Shown piece after piece: positions 1-10,538 of a stretch of DNA of 64,000 nucleotides (positions are counted from its first letter, which is position 1; each line of letters begins with the position of its first letter). The position numbers were made by a program, and so were the translations under genes. The notes under the pieces were generated by a model, which worked only from the letters and a program-made list of their open reading frames with translations, ran no database searches and was not told the origin of the DNA. Source of the DNA: Stropharia rugosoannulata. Its lineage: Eukaryota > Basidiomycota > Agaricomycetes > Agaricales > Strophariaceae. The DNA lies in NCBI GenBank assembly GCA_028532985.1, contig JANCIK010000005.1, positions 248,001 to 312,000 on the forward strand, in the 5' to 3' direction.

Positions 1-769
1 CACATCCACTACAGCCGTTTCTTCGCTACGAGAAAGCCTTAGCCACATAAACACATCAAGATCCATGGCGCTGGAAACAGCCGACACCCCTGTACGGGAT
101 GTAACAGGGATGAGTTCTACTGCACTGGAAGTACAGCCAACCAAGGCGGCTTGCCACACACGGTCACCCTATAATAATTTTCCATTATAATACGAATACA
201 TGCTGTCACTAGAAACTCACTGAGCGAAGAGACGAACGAAGCCAATAGCGTTTCTGGTCGACTACAGACTGATGCATATCGAAGCGAAAGGAGCTGAACA
301 AAGGCGCAATACGATTCATATGCTGAACGGAAGATGCCGAATGCCGAACAGTGAGTTGTGCTGTTTGTCTTCGAATAACGGAATCTCCTGGCGGGTTGAC
401 TATGGTGTGAATAAAGAGCGTAACACAAACAGTGAAATGGGTCAGTAAGTCACGCAGACACTACGCCCCGGTCTTCAATAAGGGAATAAATCAAGAAAAA
501 AAAACCTGGTGAACAAGAAATGTCCACAGTGAGGAAACCATGAAGAGGAAACAAAGAAAACTCCACCTAAACTGCCAGCATGAACTCAGCTCGGGCGATT
601 TTCGGTGGAGTGGATAATTAATAGCATTGGAAGAGGACGATACTTATACATATTCTAAATAAACAACGAGGTCACGTCTTGACGCGACGCGAAACGGCTA
701 ACATGATGACACGTGATATCCCAAAAATCTGGTAGCGGGCTTTGCCGTGCGCAGCGCGGCCTTACGGTT
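1..769. other. No gene recognised
   Basis: This stretch lies before the left border of the duplicated block. The only open frame of any size is on the minus strand near 117-428; it has no family resemblance, no convincing splice sites and no core promoter. I see only unassigned intergenic sequence. Confidence 0.4.
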
Positions 770-1277
770 ATTACAATCACTGCCAGGCTCGACCAAGTGG
801 ATAAAACTAATCTTTTTCCACTTTGAATGGTCTAACATTAAATATTTCAACGATGTGTAGACTGTAGATTACAATCCGACCATAAATGGTGACGTCATCG
901 TATTCACAAGGTGATTGATTATAGGGATATTTATACTCAGCCGCGTGTTGTCCTTGAGGCAGTAGGGCCTAGATGTTGAGCATGTCACTAATAGCTTATA
1001 CCATTTTGTGTTCTGCTCGTGGTATTCCCAACGAATACAGAAAGCACATAAACCGATGCATGAGATTTACTTTGGGAACAGCACTCGTATCCCAAGTCCT
1101 TACTTTCAAGATTACGCTTATATTTTGGTCAAGAACAGGCTTTCTTACATTTTGTGTTTGCCACGCTCACCCACATATCAGAGTACTGGCAGGTTGGTAC
1201 TTTTATACGCGTCATTAGTGGCAAATGATCAAGCTTCCATTCTACGTATCTATTTTTATATAATTGCAGGTGGCCAC

Positions 1278-1284
1278 TATAAAT
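1278..1284 (+). promoter_or_regulatory. TATA box of the short C2H2-like gene (copy A)
   Basis: TATAAAT lies 75 bp before the ATG at 1359 and is conserved with the same spacing in copy B (31738-31744). Position and conservation suggest a core promoter; there is no transcript evidence. Confidence 0.5.
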
Positions 1285-1358
1285 TGGCGCCTGCTCTCTG
1301 TTGTGCAACGATCACCTTCATCGTACTGTACCACGTACTTTGAGAAGGTACCCGTAAG

Positions 1359-1928
1359 ATGTACAACGACCACCAAGCCACTTCGAGCTCGAGTAAATGC
1401 CCATCGGAGAATGTGCCACCCTCTCCTCTGTGTGGCTCTGTTCATCCTCCAGCAAGAAGGCTTTCGCCTCTGCCGAGCATGGACCATCTGTGTTCCCACA
1501 ACTACTACGTGGATGCATTGCGCCACGTCGATATGAGTGGATTTACCAAGGACAGCTTCGATTATGCCGGCCATCTGCTCTACCCCTCATTCCTCATTCC
1601 TCCAACGTACGACAAAGAAAGCTCCATCAAGACCGGCGGAAATGTACTAACATCAGTTCCAACACATTACGTGGAATCATTTCTCCTCTCGCCCTCTGCT
1701 AGACAGCAACCGCTACCCGATGTGCCTAACAATCTGCACAGCTCGTTCGGTATGAGCCCCCATGGCGTGATACAATTTGAAGCGGAGGTGATTGAGCTCA
1801 TACAAACACACGGGCGTGGTAATAGCCATACGCTATGTCCCGTATGCAAGAAGAAGCTTGGAATTTGGAAGATGCAGGAGTACATTACTCACATCACTTC
1901 CGAGGTACATGAAATCTATGTCAATTAA
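1359..1928 (+). CDS. Short C2H2-like zinc-finger protein, copy A (189 aa)
   Basis: This is an uninterrupted 189-codon frame starting with ATG 75 bp after a TATA box. The N-terminal half is Ser/Pro-rich without recognisable structure. The C-terminus carries a single Cys2His2 arrangement (CPVC, then two His at the C-terminal end, C-x2-C-x14-H-x5-H), longer in its loop than a classical C2H2 finger. No signal peptide or membrane segment is visible, so a nuclear or cytoplasmic protein is likely. The paralogue at 31819-32388 differs by scattered substitutions but keeps the length and all four zinc ligands, which suggests that both copies were functional until recently. The family is not one I recognise. 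Confidence 0.65.
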   Translation: MYNDHQATSSSSKCPSENVPPSPLCGSVHPPARRLSPLPSMDHLCSHNYYVDALRHVDMSGFTKDSFDYAGHLLYPSFLIPPTYDKESSIKTGGNVLTSVPTHYVESFLLSPSARQQPLPDVPNNLHSSFGMSPHGVIQFEAEVIELIQTHGRGNSHTLCPVCKKKLGIWKMQEYITHITSEVHEIYVN

Positions 1929-2165
1929 TAATTATGTAGTATAACGAGGTAGACCGACTAGGTACTATGAAATTAAACTACTTAAATGAGACTTATATGA
2001 CGACAAATGTCGTATAGCAGGGTGAATAATGGTGGTTGCGCTCCCCATTATTTAAATGGTACAGCGTACTCTGTTTTTTTGGCCCGTCCGAGAAGAGGGA
2101 GGCTACAAGAGAGCCACATTCTCATTGTCCCAATACACGTGAAAGGAATGCATTTACAAGGCTAG

Positions 2166-2173
2166 TATATATA
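2166..2173 (+). promoter_or_regulatory. TATA box upstream of the split short gene
   Basis: TATATATA lies about 70 bp before ATG 2238 and is conserved at 32626-32633 in copy B. Confidence 0.45.
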
Positions 2174-2237
2174 CAACTACTCATCGTGTCCATTTAGCAA
2201 CTATCCACGCATTATTTCCCGACAACCTCAGTACGCA

Positions 2238-3426
2238 ATGCTCAATAGCGAGATGAGTCGACCTTGGAACCGCCACGCGCCATTCGTTCCCAGTCCTCTA
2301 CGAAACGTGCAGTATCCTTGTACAGAATTTGTGCAGTCCATCGCGTCCTTGCAGCACAAATATTCGGAAAGGCCGCCGGGATTGAAACATGACCAGGACT
2401 CGGATCAAGGGGACTGTTGTATATCTTTTGACAGTGTACGTATTATGGTGAGTTATTTGCACCATAATTCCCACGGCGCGCGACTCATTGATGGCACCGC
2501 CGCGCGCGACTCAACGGGTTCGGCAGGTTATTATTTTGACTGCTACATCCCAGAGCAGCCCATACTTACCTCATATTATGTGCTCTGCATATTATATTGT
2601 ATCAAGAAGTAGAGTTGATTGTAGTTTAATGTTGATTTAATAACATTTTGTACCTATGATGGGATTTGCCGAAATATTCCCACGACATGCCCGCCGCGCG
2701 CGACTCTCTGAAGGACTGCCGCGCGCGACTCAAACCAAGTGGTCATTTTCAAATGCACCATTATATGTTTTTTTTATCAATAGTAACAGTATATATGTGG
2801 TACATACAGTATGAGTACACAGATTCTACAGTAATATGAGGAAATACATCCATGTTTGAGAAGGAACTACTACTGAAATTTGATTAAAATATGTGCCTAA
2901 GTCCCCATGAATTGAATTTAAAGTACTTGAGCTGAAAAGGAGGAGATATATAGCTTCATTGTGTACTCAAATGCTATCATTTATGGGTGATATTGGATGG
3001 CTTAGTGTAGTTGTAAGTACAAAACAGCAGGAAAAACTCGCCCTGTATGCCTCTCAAAGGGATTGATGACCACAAACTCCAGTAATTTACTATTAATACA
3101 ATACATATACCTACATATACCTTATTTCTACTCTAAACACCCAGGATATAGTGAAACAAGCACTGTCCCCTCACTTTGAGTCGCGCGCGGCAGTGCCATC
3201 AATGAGTCGCGCGCCGTGGGAATTGTGGTGCAAATAACTCACCATAGTACGTATAGAGGCGATTTTGGCGTCTTTCAGGAGGGATAGAGCCCGTTTTGCT
3301 GCGCACAGACCTCGGCCACGACCTACATTTATGGATGTGTACTATGATTTAAGTAGGGCTCTCGACTGGTTTGGGATGGTAGACTTCACTGAAAGCTATG
3401 GTTCTGCTGCCTTTGAAATATTATAA
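2238..3426 (+). pseudogene. 125-aa short gene, copy A, split by a MITE
   Basis: Comparison with the uninterrupted copy at 32698-33075 shows that the frame runs normally for about 69 codons (ending ISFDSVRI). It is then broken by the 803-bp MITE at 2444-3246 with its 8-bp target duplication. The remaining codons resume at about 3255 and end at the TAA at 3424-3426. Readthrough into the MITE makes an artificial longer frame that ends near 2612. The function of the intact protein is unknown: it is Pro/Arg-rich, has no signal peptide, and is listed separately at 32698. Confidence 0.8.
2436..3254 (+). mobile_element. hAT-type MITE, copy 1, with 8-bp target duplication
   Basis: The element proper spans 2444-3246 (803 bp). 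It starts TATGGTGAGTTATTTGCACC and ends with the inverse complement; the inverted repeats extend about 75 bp and include GCGCGCGACTC blocks. It is flanked on both sides by GTACGTAT (2436-2443 and 3247-3254). The duplicated block at 32890-32910 preserves the empty site with a single GTACGTAT, which proves insertion. An 8-bp duplication with T at position 2 and A at position 7 fits hAT transposases. There is no internal coding capacity, so it is non-autonomous. A second copy at 20411-21213 looks identical or nearly so by eye, suggesting recent mobility. Confidence 0.9.
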
Positions 3427-3689
3427 TTGAGCTTTCTTAACGAGACTTCAAATTACATCCGAATTAGGTTTCAATCGACTTAGGTTCTGCATTAAAAACA
3501 TTTGTAAATTGTGGGAGACGTTGATTTTGACTCCCCTTACCAAGTCAATGTTGTCTGGGCCACATAGTTGCACATGTAGGCCTTTGAAGTTTAAGATAAA
3601 TGGAGATCGATGACACGCTTTGATGACGATATTCAAGCAAATACATTGACACTGCACCCTAACATAAAGCCACTCACCCATATAAGGTT

Positions 3690-3907
3690 CCAACGCATTG
3701 CTGAACACCTTGGCCCCTGTGGATACTATACCTTCGAATTCGGAGAAAAGGATGCAGCACGAACGCAGGCTGCGTAGTTTTCCTCGGAGCTCCAGGTTAC
3801 GTATGCCCCAGCGGGAGGCGACGTTCGATGACCTGTTCATGGAAATGTGTAGAGCCGTAATGCTTTGTGATAGTGAATTGGAAGCAGGACTCGTCCAAGA
3901 ATCATGA
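3690..3907 (+). pseudogene. 106-aa short gene, copy A, 5' deleted
   Basis: The C-terminal half (SRLRMPQREATFDDLFMEM onward) matches the intact frame at 33410-33730. About 140 bp that contain the ATG and first ~45 codons are missing, and sequence jumps directly from the conserved leader to the middle of the gene. A short frame can begin from an upstream ATG at 3698, but it fuses leader sequence to the remnant and differs at the join. I treat it as a broken copy. Confidence 0.65.
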
Positions 3908-4559
3908 CTTATATGGTTTAAAACTGACCATAAGTTACATTGTCAAAGATGTTGTGTTTTGTTTTTCAGAACACGATACAACCTGTTGCAGCTTGCGCAG
4001 TCTGTTTTCAGCGAATACCTCATTCCGTCAGTGCTTAAGCGCTTGTCATTTGTATTAAACATATGACACGTTGAATTTCTCGCTATTGAACCTGCATGCT
4101 GGTTAGCCAGCTACGTGTAGGTCTGTGGGTTGAGAGATATGTACTGGACATATCCACATCAAAATCAACGATTGTGAGCATTCTCGGTTTAGCACAAACC
4201 AGCTACAAGTTATTGCATCATAATTTTTCAACGATGGGGCGGGTGTGTGCGCGGCGGGCAAGTGGTGGGATAAAGCAAGTCATAAGTGGGAAATTAACGT
4301 GTTGCTTTGTACGCGATTTCTGTGGAATGGGTGTATTCTACCACCTGAATCGCGTCCAAGGGCAGTCGACTACCGTATCTGCCCTTACTATTACCGAACT
4401 GTAGACACGATATGTCGGATTCCCTCATAGTATCTCGAGTTCATGTAGATTTATACTGTATACAGGTAGGTCATGTACATATCGAACCAGGTTGAATATG
4501 TGCTTACCCCCGCAGTTAGCCACCTATATACCGTTCTTCAGACCGGTGCTCGTAGGTTG

Positions 4560-4898
4560 ACAATAAAAAATAAGTACTTACAAACGGATCACAAGCGCGC
4601 ACTTCCACTTCCTGTACTGGAGTTGCGGTTGAAACCGACGTTACCACTTAACAGATAATTAGAAAATAGGGAGGTGGTGTACATATCAATCCACGTACTG
4701 AGGATAGCAAGGGCGGCGGAGAGGATAGCTTTGAAGGACAGCATTCTTTCTTTCGATGAATTGGGGGGTTTATGCGTTGTTGTAGTTGACGGTGCTCATA
4801 ACACCCTTTTATATGGGATTGGCGGTGGGAATTCTCCAGACGCGAAATGGCAGTACAATATGATAGATAAGGTAATTATATACTCTATCTATGTGTAA
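4560..4898 (+). pseudogene. Degenerate copy of hypothetical short ORF (cf. 34381-34677)
   Basis: The peptide runs YLQTDHKRALPLP... and then ...HVLRIARAAERIALKDSI..., the same order as the single 98-codon frame in copy B. Here a stop codon separates the two halves near 4658. Conservation is at DNA level across the duplicated block, so whether it was ever a gene is uncertain. Confidence 0.3.
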
Positions 4899-5589
4899 TA
4901 CTCCACGCAAAAGATAGATCGCGGCGAGATTTCTACACCACATAAGCGTGCATTGCACCCTTATCAAGGTTCGTATCAAGTATTGATTTAGCGCAAGTCC
5001 CTTTTTATCTCTGGACAGACGCACGCAGTTCCACCGAAGTGAGCCTGGCGGGGACCTCGGAGGTGGGCGCTGGAGCGCGAAATATACATTCCTGAGAGCA
5101 CACGTTGATTTATTTTTGTAATCTATGGATGTTGTATCCGATGTCAAACAAACGTCGGTAGATACGGTCCTTGTGCTATGGTCATCGAGGGTGTGGTGTG
5201 GACAATAATAAACGTACACCTATGCTCTCTCTTCTCTGCTTCCATTGGACTGCAGCGAGACGGACACCAGGGCCGTCGTCGACGTGCCGGAGCAAATAAA
5301 TGTGGAATACCTCAGAGAATCTGTCCCATTGCATCAGTGACCATGACTGCCAGCCGGAATCTACTTACCTAATCTAAAGTAATGCTCCGCCAGTCAAATA
5401 GGTACCAGATAGATATATTAAATATAGAAGAAAGGTGATAAAGAAGAGCGTGTCTGGGTATGGTTAAAATGTGCAGCGAGGGAGTGCGTGGTGATGTGGT
5501 CTAATCTCGGGAATGTGTGGGAATAGCTGAGTCAGAACAACGGATCAGCGTGTTACGGTCTGGTGACGGTACCCTCTTGACTTGCACGA

Positions 5590-7110
5590 CGCGCCTTCGT
5601 TAGGATGGATCTCAGCTATCGACACGACACGTCTGGGCCTTTCATCACCCAACTAGCTTTCGATTCAGCGCTTCAGCTTTTTAGGTTCAGCTGCTGGCCC
5701 ACGCGTCTACCTTGGGGCCGACCCTCTCCAATGTTCTCCGGCGCCTTGCGCAGCTACTCTCTGGCCGTGGCAGTGTGCCCGCTTCAGTATCACATCGACA
5801 TGTATGGAAACTTGCTTTCCCCCTGCCCCATCCCAACTCTACGTGAACCTTTGCCCTGATCAAGGTCCCCTCGTCTCTCTCCCCCCGCCAGGCCCTCCAG
5901 TCGTCCCATCTGTCCTGGAGCAGAAGTCAGCCTCTTATCCCTCCGCGACACGCGTCCACGCCTGGCATACCTGCTCCCCTGCAACTGTCCCCCTCGCGCA
6001 CGTCCCCTGGTCCCTCCCTATCCCGCCTGCAGAACGCGGCCTCGTCGTACATCCTTCGCCCTCTGCAGCCTTGCAAAACTGTCCCTGTGAGGCGGGCGCA
6101 TTTGACTCCGTTATACCGTGCGGCTACGAGCTACTGCTCCTGTCCTCGTCGATCTCATCGTGCATCGCCGAACACGCCGTGTCTAACTAGCGCACGGTAC
6201 TTTATTTCATGCGCCTAGGTGCCCTTGTGATTTTGGGCGCGGAAACACGTTCAAACACCCATCGGACTGTCGAACCTAGCTATATGCTTCCGTTAGGTTC
6301 CCTCCCGCTGAGGCGTCCGTAATCTGCTCCCTTCTACTGTCGCCTCGGGTCCACCCTGCCTCCTGGGGCGTCCGCCCCCTCCCCTCCATATTTATCTGTG
6401 GCGCCTTGCTCGCTTTCAGGAGATAGGTCTCGCGCCTGCCTCAATCTCATCCCGTCCCCTCCCATCCCCCGTCCAGGTGACTGTAGCTTCCGTTGCGCAT
6501 TCCATCCCCGACGCGCATTGACGTAGATCTGGCACGTACCCCGCGCATACGCGTATATGTCCGCTCCCTTATAGCCCAGAGTAGTACCGACCACCTGCGT
6601 CCTCCTGATTACACCATGGCACATGGACGGGCTCACTACTGATGTTTTTCCCAGAGGGTATCCAGGCTCCCTTGGATAAAGTAGGTTAGTTGCATATAAC
6701 GGCTCCCGGTCTGAATCCGCCGCCGCCCCTCTGCATACGCACCTCGTGGAAGGACTATCTGCGTCACGAAGAGGGGGCCCTTCCTGTCTGCTCTCGTCCG
6801 CTTCCCTGCTGCCCGTTGCGCCCACCACCTGGTTGTACCACGGAATCGTGCCGCTCGCCATTTCATGAATGCGCGCCTTCGCATGACCGCCCGCTTTGTC
6901 ATGACCACGCGCTGCAATAGCCGCTGCGCGGGGGGAGTGCAGTCTCTTTCGTGTGGATCTCACCAGTTCTCAGTGCATCTATCTGTCTATGCCTGGCTTG
7001 GGTGTGTGCGGTATACGCCTGTGTGTCTTCGCACCCACACCCGCACCCTTTATCGCGATTCGCTGCAACATGGCACCGCGCAGGCACGCGCGTCCTCCTC
7101 CGGGTCCCAG
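5590..7110 (+). repeat. C-rich strand-skewed degenerate repeat (family R), copy 1
   Basis: This is a long pyrimidine- and C-rich stretch with overlapping open frames in several phases on both strands, which is expected from low stop density and does not indicate coding. Related sequence recurs at 35490-36942 (as part of the duplication) and 39690-40150. Shared landmarks include CAATGTTCTCCGGCGCCTTG and the CCCTCCATATTTAT region. I see no transposase, terminal repeats or intron structure. Confidence 0.6.
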
Positions 7111-7331
7111 TACTATCTGCGAGCACGGTTCACTTCGTCACAGAGACAGCGACGGCAATCCATGTGAAAGATCAATCCGTGGACCCTCTGCTGAAGTCAG
7201 TAAAATTCCTATGGATGAGTTCTAGAAGGTACCAACAATAGGTGACGACGTAGTTCGCGCCAAGTTGAAGCTAATCCCAGTCAGCAGCATGAATATCCAC
7301 GGTTGAACAACGGGCAGTTTATGTCACTGAA

Positions 7332-7705
7332 TCATTTAATGTGATGGCCGAGCTAAAAGAACATCAACAGAACGCCTTCAATATATACGGATTGAACGAA
7401 GGAAGCGTCTCTTACCTCGTTCTCCCTTCCTTGTGATGCGAGCAGCGCAATGACAATCAGACTGCGCTGCTTAAGCTCAAGACCCGGGCGCGTCCATATT
7501 GTATCCCATGCGGCCTGTTTTGTCCACTTAATACACAACATGAAAGGGAGTGTCGTTGAGTTCGCACCTCCGTCGCCAGTTGCTGCATTGGCTTCATAAA
7601 ATCCGACACGCTCTGTAGTCCCATCAGCACCTTCTAAATTGTATGCTATCATAGTTGACTAGAGTGCGTTACCTGTTTGAGCATGTTGTCGACAAATGCA
7701 TCCCC
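7332..7705 (-). pseudogene. Carboxymuconolactone decarboxylase (CMD) family remnant
   Basis: Read on the minus strand with four small exons (7705-7673, 7633-7568, 7514-7416, 7352-7332) joined by GT-AG introns, the sequence gives GDAFVDNMLKQ, then DFMKPMQQLATE, then AAWDTIWTRPGLELKQRSL..., then ELGHHIK followed by a stop. The order and the W-x-RPGL-x3-RSL signature match the AhpD-like CMD fold, where the expected continuation is a helix with a catalytic His/Cys region. The first ~15 residues and the C-terminal third are missing, and TGA follows directly after HIK. Family members act as decarboxylases of beta-ketoadipate-type lactones or as peroxide-linked enzymes. This copy is probably dead. 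Confidence 0.7.
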
Positions 7706-7709
7706 CTGG

Positions 7710-8049
7710 AGTGATATGTGATTAGAATGTGGAGTGCGCATGAGCCACTGGCAACGCCCATGTGAGAGTATCTTGTAACAAAAAATAATTTCCCATATTA
7801 GGAATTTTTGACCGAAAGAGATAGGGATAGACCCCTCGTCCTCAGAGCCGATGCAAAGTTTAACAGATATTCAGTAACACAAGAAAATGGAGGACACTAG
7901 TACAATTGTAAATGTCTAAAGTCCGTATGGAACCGTATGAGGTCGTATTACAGCCCCCCGATGCCGTCTCAATAATAATACCAAGTAAAGCAACTTGGCC
8001 AGCCAATGGCCAGCACAAATTAAACCTGACAGAGGATTCCTAAGTCGGC
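7710..8049. other. Spacer, no gene recognised
   Basis: This AT-rich spacer lies between the CMD remnant and the promoter of the next gene. It holds only short meaningless frames. Confidence 0.4.
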
Positions 8050-8056
8050 TATAATT
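8050..8056 (+). promoter_or_regulatory. TATA-like box
   Basis: TATAATT lies 66 bp before ATG 8116, the spacing seen for the other short genes of this window. Confidence 0.4.
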
Positions 8057-8115
8057 TGTTTTGCTTTCTTTCTACCATCACCCTGCGCCATTCAACGCCA
8101 CAACGTAAGCCAGCT

Positions 8116-8955
8116 GTCATGAACAGTGCGCAAAACTTCAGCTTTAATGGCCAGCTATTCGATGACGACCCGTCGTGGCTGGATATGCCAATGGCGCGGC
8201 TACACGAAGATTGGAAGTTGCCGTGTCAACTAAACTTCGGCTGGTCAGCAGAGTTCTGGGGAAGTAACGCGTCCATGTACCCATGGCATGGCCACTCCGG
8301 TAGCGACGCGTCTGGTCACGCGTTCGACGCGTCGAATGCTCCGGGCCGCATCACATCCGGAGAGCACGGCCCCGACGCCGCGTTGCCGCATCCACCAGTT
8401 TTGGTACCGTCGCAGCCTCGAGGTGGGACAGGTTCACCACATCACAGCAACGAGAGGCCGACAGTCCGTACCTTCTCCCCGAAAACCACAGAAATCGTAG
8501 AGCATCCAACAAGCCTCGCAGTTCCTTTCACCTGCGTCGCACATAGTCCTGTTACGCATGGCCATATCACTCCCGCACGCCAGCGCACATTACGCGCCAT
8601 ACGCAGGGAGCTAGATCCGTTGAGTGAACTAGTCTGCCGTCTACATCAACAGAAATCTGGTACAAGCAATGGGATATGTGGACACCTCTGTGCTGACGCG
8701 CGCACGTTGAAAATTCACCTGACTTCCGACCACAAGATGACCAACAACAAGAACAATAATCTGCACATGGTGTGTCCATGGGTTCTCGAGGACGTCGAAT
8801 ACGACGGTGCAGGGTATATAAGTGAGGACGATGTTTGTTATAAGAAGCTTTTAGGGTCAGGGCAGCTTATACGGCACATCGTTGAAGTTCATGGAAGGAA
8901 GAAGCGTCCTGGAGGAACAAAGAACCTCAAAAGAGCTGATCGCGCTCGTGCATAA
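8116..8955 (+). CDS. C2H2-like zinc-finger protein, intact family member Z4
   Basis: This is a 279-codon frame with ATG 66 bp after a TATA-like box. The open frame extends upstream to 8056, but the upstream methionine is too close to the TATA. The first ~200 residues are Ser/His/Pro-rich and probably disordered. The C-terminal ~90 residues hold two zinc-binding-like units: C-x3-C-x8-H-x4-H (GHLC ... LKIHLTSDH) and CPW ... C ... GSGQLIRHIVEVH. A basic tail (GRKKRPGG) may be a nuclear localisation signal. The same CW...GSG-x-L-x-RHI-x2-VH block is found at 10.5, 21.2 and 30.2 kb. DNA binding is plausible from the ligands and basic tail but is inference. Confidence 0.65.
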   Translation, partial: VMNSAQNFSFNGQLFDDDPSWLDMPMARLHEDWKLPCQLNFGWSAEFWGSNASMYPWHGHSGSDASGHAFDASNAPGRITSGEHGPDAALPHPPVLVPSQPRGGTGSPHHSNERPTVRTFSPKTTEIVEHPTSLAVPFTCVAHSPVTHGHITPARQRTLRAIRRELDPLSELVCRLHQQKSGTSNGICGHLCADARTLKIHLTSDHKMTNNKNNNLHMVCPWVLEDVEYDGAGYISEDDVCYKKLLGSGQLIRHIVEVHGRKKRPGGTKNLKRADRARA

Positions 8956-9880
8956 CCCTACTTTAGGGTGAAAGATGTAGTGGCGACCAATGTGCATGTT
9001 AACGAACAAGAGCGAGCTGGCCCTTTGCCAAGTAGAAGGAGGCGTGAGGTAAAAAAATCAATCTAGTAATCTTCCACTGATAGTTGCGACGTTGGTTTTC
9101 GTAATTGATATATAATGTACATAGCTTGACTTAATTCCCTTAATGTTAAACGTTGAATTGTAACAATTTTACTGACATGAAATGCAATATTCTACAAAAA
9201 ATCGGAGAACATAACGTGGACTGTCTTATAACATCGTTAACTTAATAAGACATAGATACCGTATAATTTCACGCTTTCTGTATAGAGAAGCCACTTGGTC
9301 AGGTATTGTGAGGCCACTGTCAGTTACCACGAAAGGACGGAAGGACCACAGCCAGAATAGGAAGTCATGATAATATCACGCCGTGTTAGGGTCAACGCTT
9401 GCTACAGAAATTTCAAAGCCAGACAAATAAGCGACAGCACGGTATATAAGGCCGACATTGTTTTCGTCTGTTCCAACTATCCCCCTCCTTATAAAGACCC
9501 CCGTTCACAGTACGCGCATCTGCCTCTGCCTAACATCATATCGACGCGATTATCTCAGTCTATTAGCCCTCTTACTATAGGGTAGCTCTCATCCTCCGGC
9601 CCCAACCTCTATACCTCGAGTGTATGGCATGCGGCTGCGACGACTATGCATGCACCACCTCCCGGCAGACGGTTATGCGTCCATGATGGATGTGGCAGGT
9701 ACCCAGTCCCAGTCTCGTGCGCAGGCATACCCACAATATTGAGGAGCTATCACAAAGCGTTGGGTAAGCTTTAGCTCATACACCTACCCGCCGCTCCTGC
9801 TGACAATGTACCCAGGGATAGTTCACGATACGAAGTCAACTGTGAACCTTACATAGGACTCACGTGAAACACTGAGTACA
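8956..9880. other. Intergenic; possible short frame only
   Basis: A TATATAA at about 9442 is followed by a Cys-containing short frame near 9646 that ends at a GTAAGC donor-like site, but I could not find a partner exon. There is no supported gene. The 8990-9300 part is AT-rich without structure. Confidence 0.3.
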
Positions 9881-9881
9881 G

Positions 9882-10138
9882 CAACATCAGTGTGGCACAA
9901 CCAAATTGTCCCCGTACAAAAATGTAAATCTATATGGGGCATGGTGGTATGGCCACTGGCCACTGGCCAAACTACCTGCCTGCATTGATACATTTGCTTG
10001 CGGCATGGTACTGTCACTCACAAAGAGGACGGATTACATATGGCGACGTCGGTGTGGCACAACCAAGCGTCCCCGTATAAAAATAATTAAATCTATATGG
10101 GGATATGGTAGTATGGCCACTGGCCTCTGGCCAAACTT
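9882..10138 (+). repeat. Tandem duplication, period about 160 bp
   Basis: The ~95-bp segment beginning near GTGTGGCACAACCAA and ending near GGCCACTGGCCA... occurs at 9882-9976 and again at 10043-10138, with small indels. Each copy contains the imperfect palindrome TGGCCACTGGCC. It is a local duplication with no coding meaning. Confidence 0.7.
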
Positions 10139-10538
10139 TTCGAAAGCAACGGCCACAACACGATGCAGATGTTTCATATGGTGCATATCCAATAGCAGAC
10201 CATCTCTATTGTCATTTCGAGGGCCAACGTTGTGATTTTGAAGGCCGACAAGCTGTTTAACCAATTCTGGAAAATATGACGGGGAACCAGTTACTACATT
10301 TGCAGAAAGGTTGTGTTTTGAGTTGCTTTGGAGAGCACCTACGGATGGTATAAATTCTGGTCCTTGGAGTAGAGAGTGGCTCATCCTTCTTCTTCTTTCA
10401 TCCCATCTACGACGAGGTCGTACAAGCCACAAACAGGTCACTGTCTGACGAACTTGCGGCGTCAATCCTTGCCCTGTCCTCCTCTTGTCTTCGGCTCTAC
10501 ATTCCTCAAGTAGCTTTGCATTTTTGGTACACTTTATA

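Larger units (their letters stand above)
770..7110 (+). repeat. Segmental duplication, copy A
   Basis: This block aligns by eye along its whole length with 31228-36942, in direct orientation and about 30 kb apart. Homology starts at CAATCACTGCCAGGCTC and ends at CGGGTCCCAG. Copy A carries an extra 803-bp MITE (2444-3246) and lacks roughly 140 bp present in copy B near 33410-33540. It therefore has the more damaged gene set. No clear terminal repeats or target-site duplication frame the block, so duplication need not have been by transposition of the whole unit. Confidence 0.9.

Noticed and set aside
117..428. 103-codon minus-strand frame in the first 770 bp
   Set aside because: No motif, no promoter and composition like the surrounding DNA; most likely chance.
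973..1343. Overlapping 81- and 111-codon plus frames upstream of the C2H2-like gene
   Set aside because: They lie upstream of the conserved TATA box, overlap each other, and the second is disrupted in copy B; more likely promoter-side DNA.
3448..3840. 130-codon minus frame
   Set aside because: Antisense to the short-gene remnant and not maintained in copy B.
6334..6963. 209-codon minus frame in the C-rich repeat
   Set aside because: Frames are open on both strands here because of base skew; the duplicate block breaks this frame.
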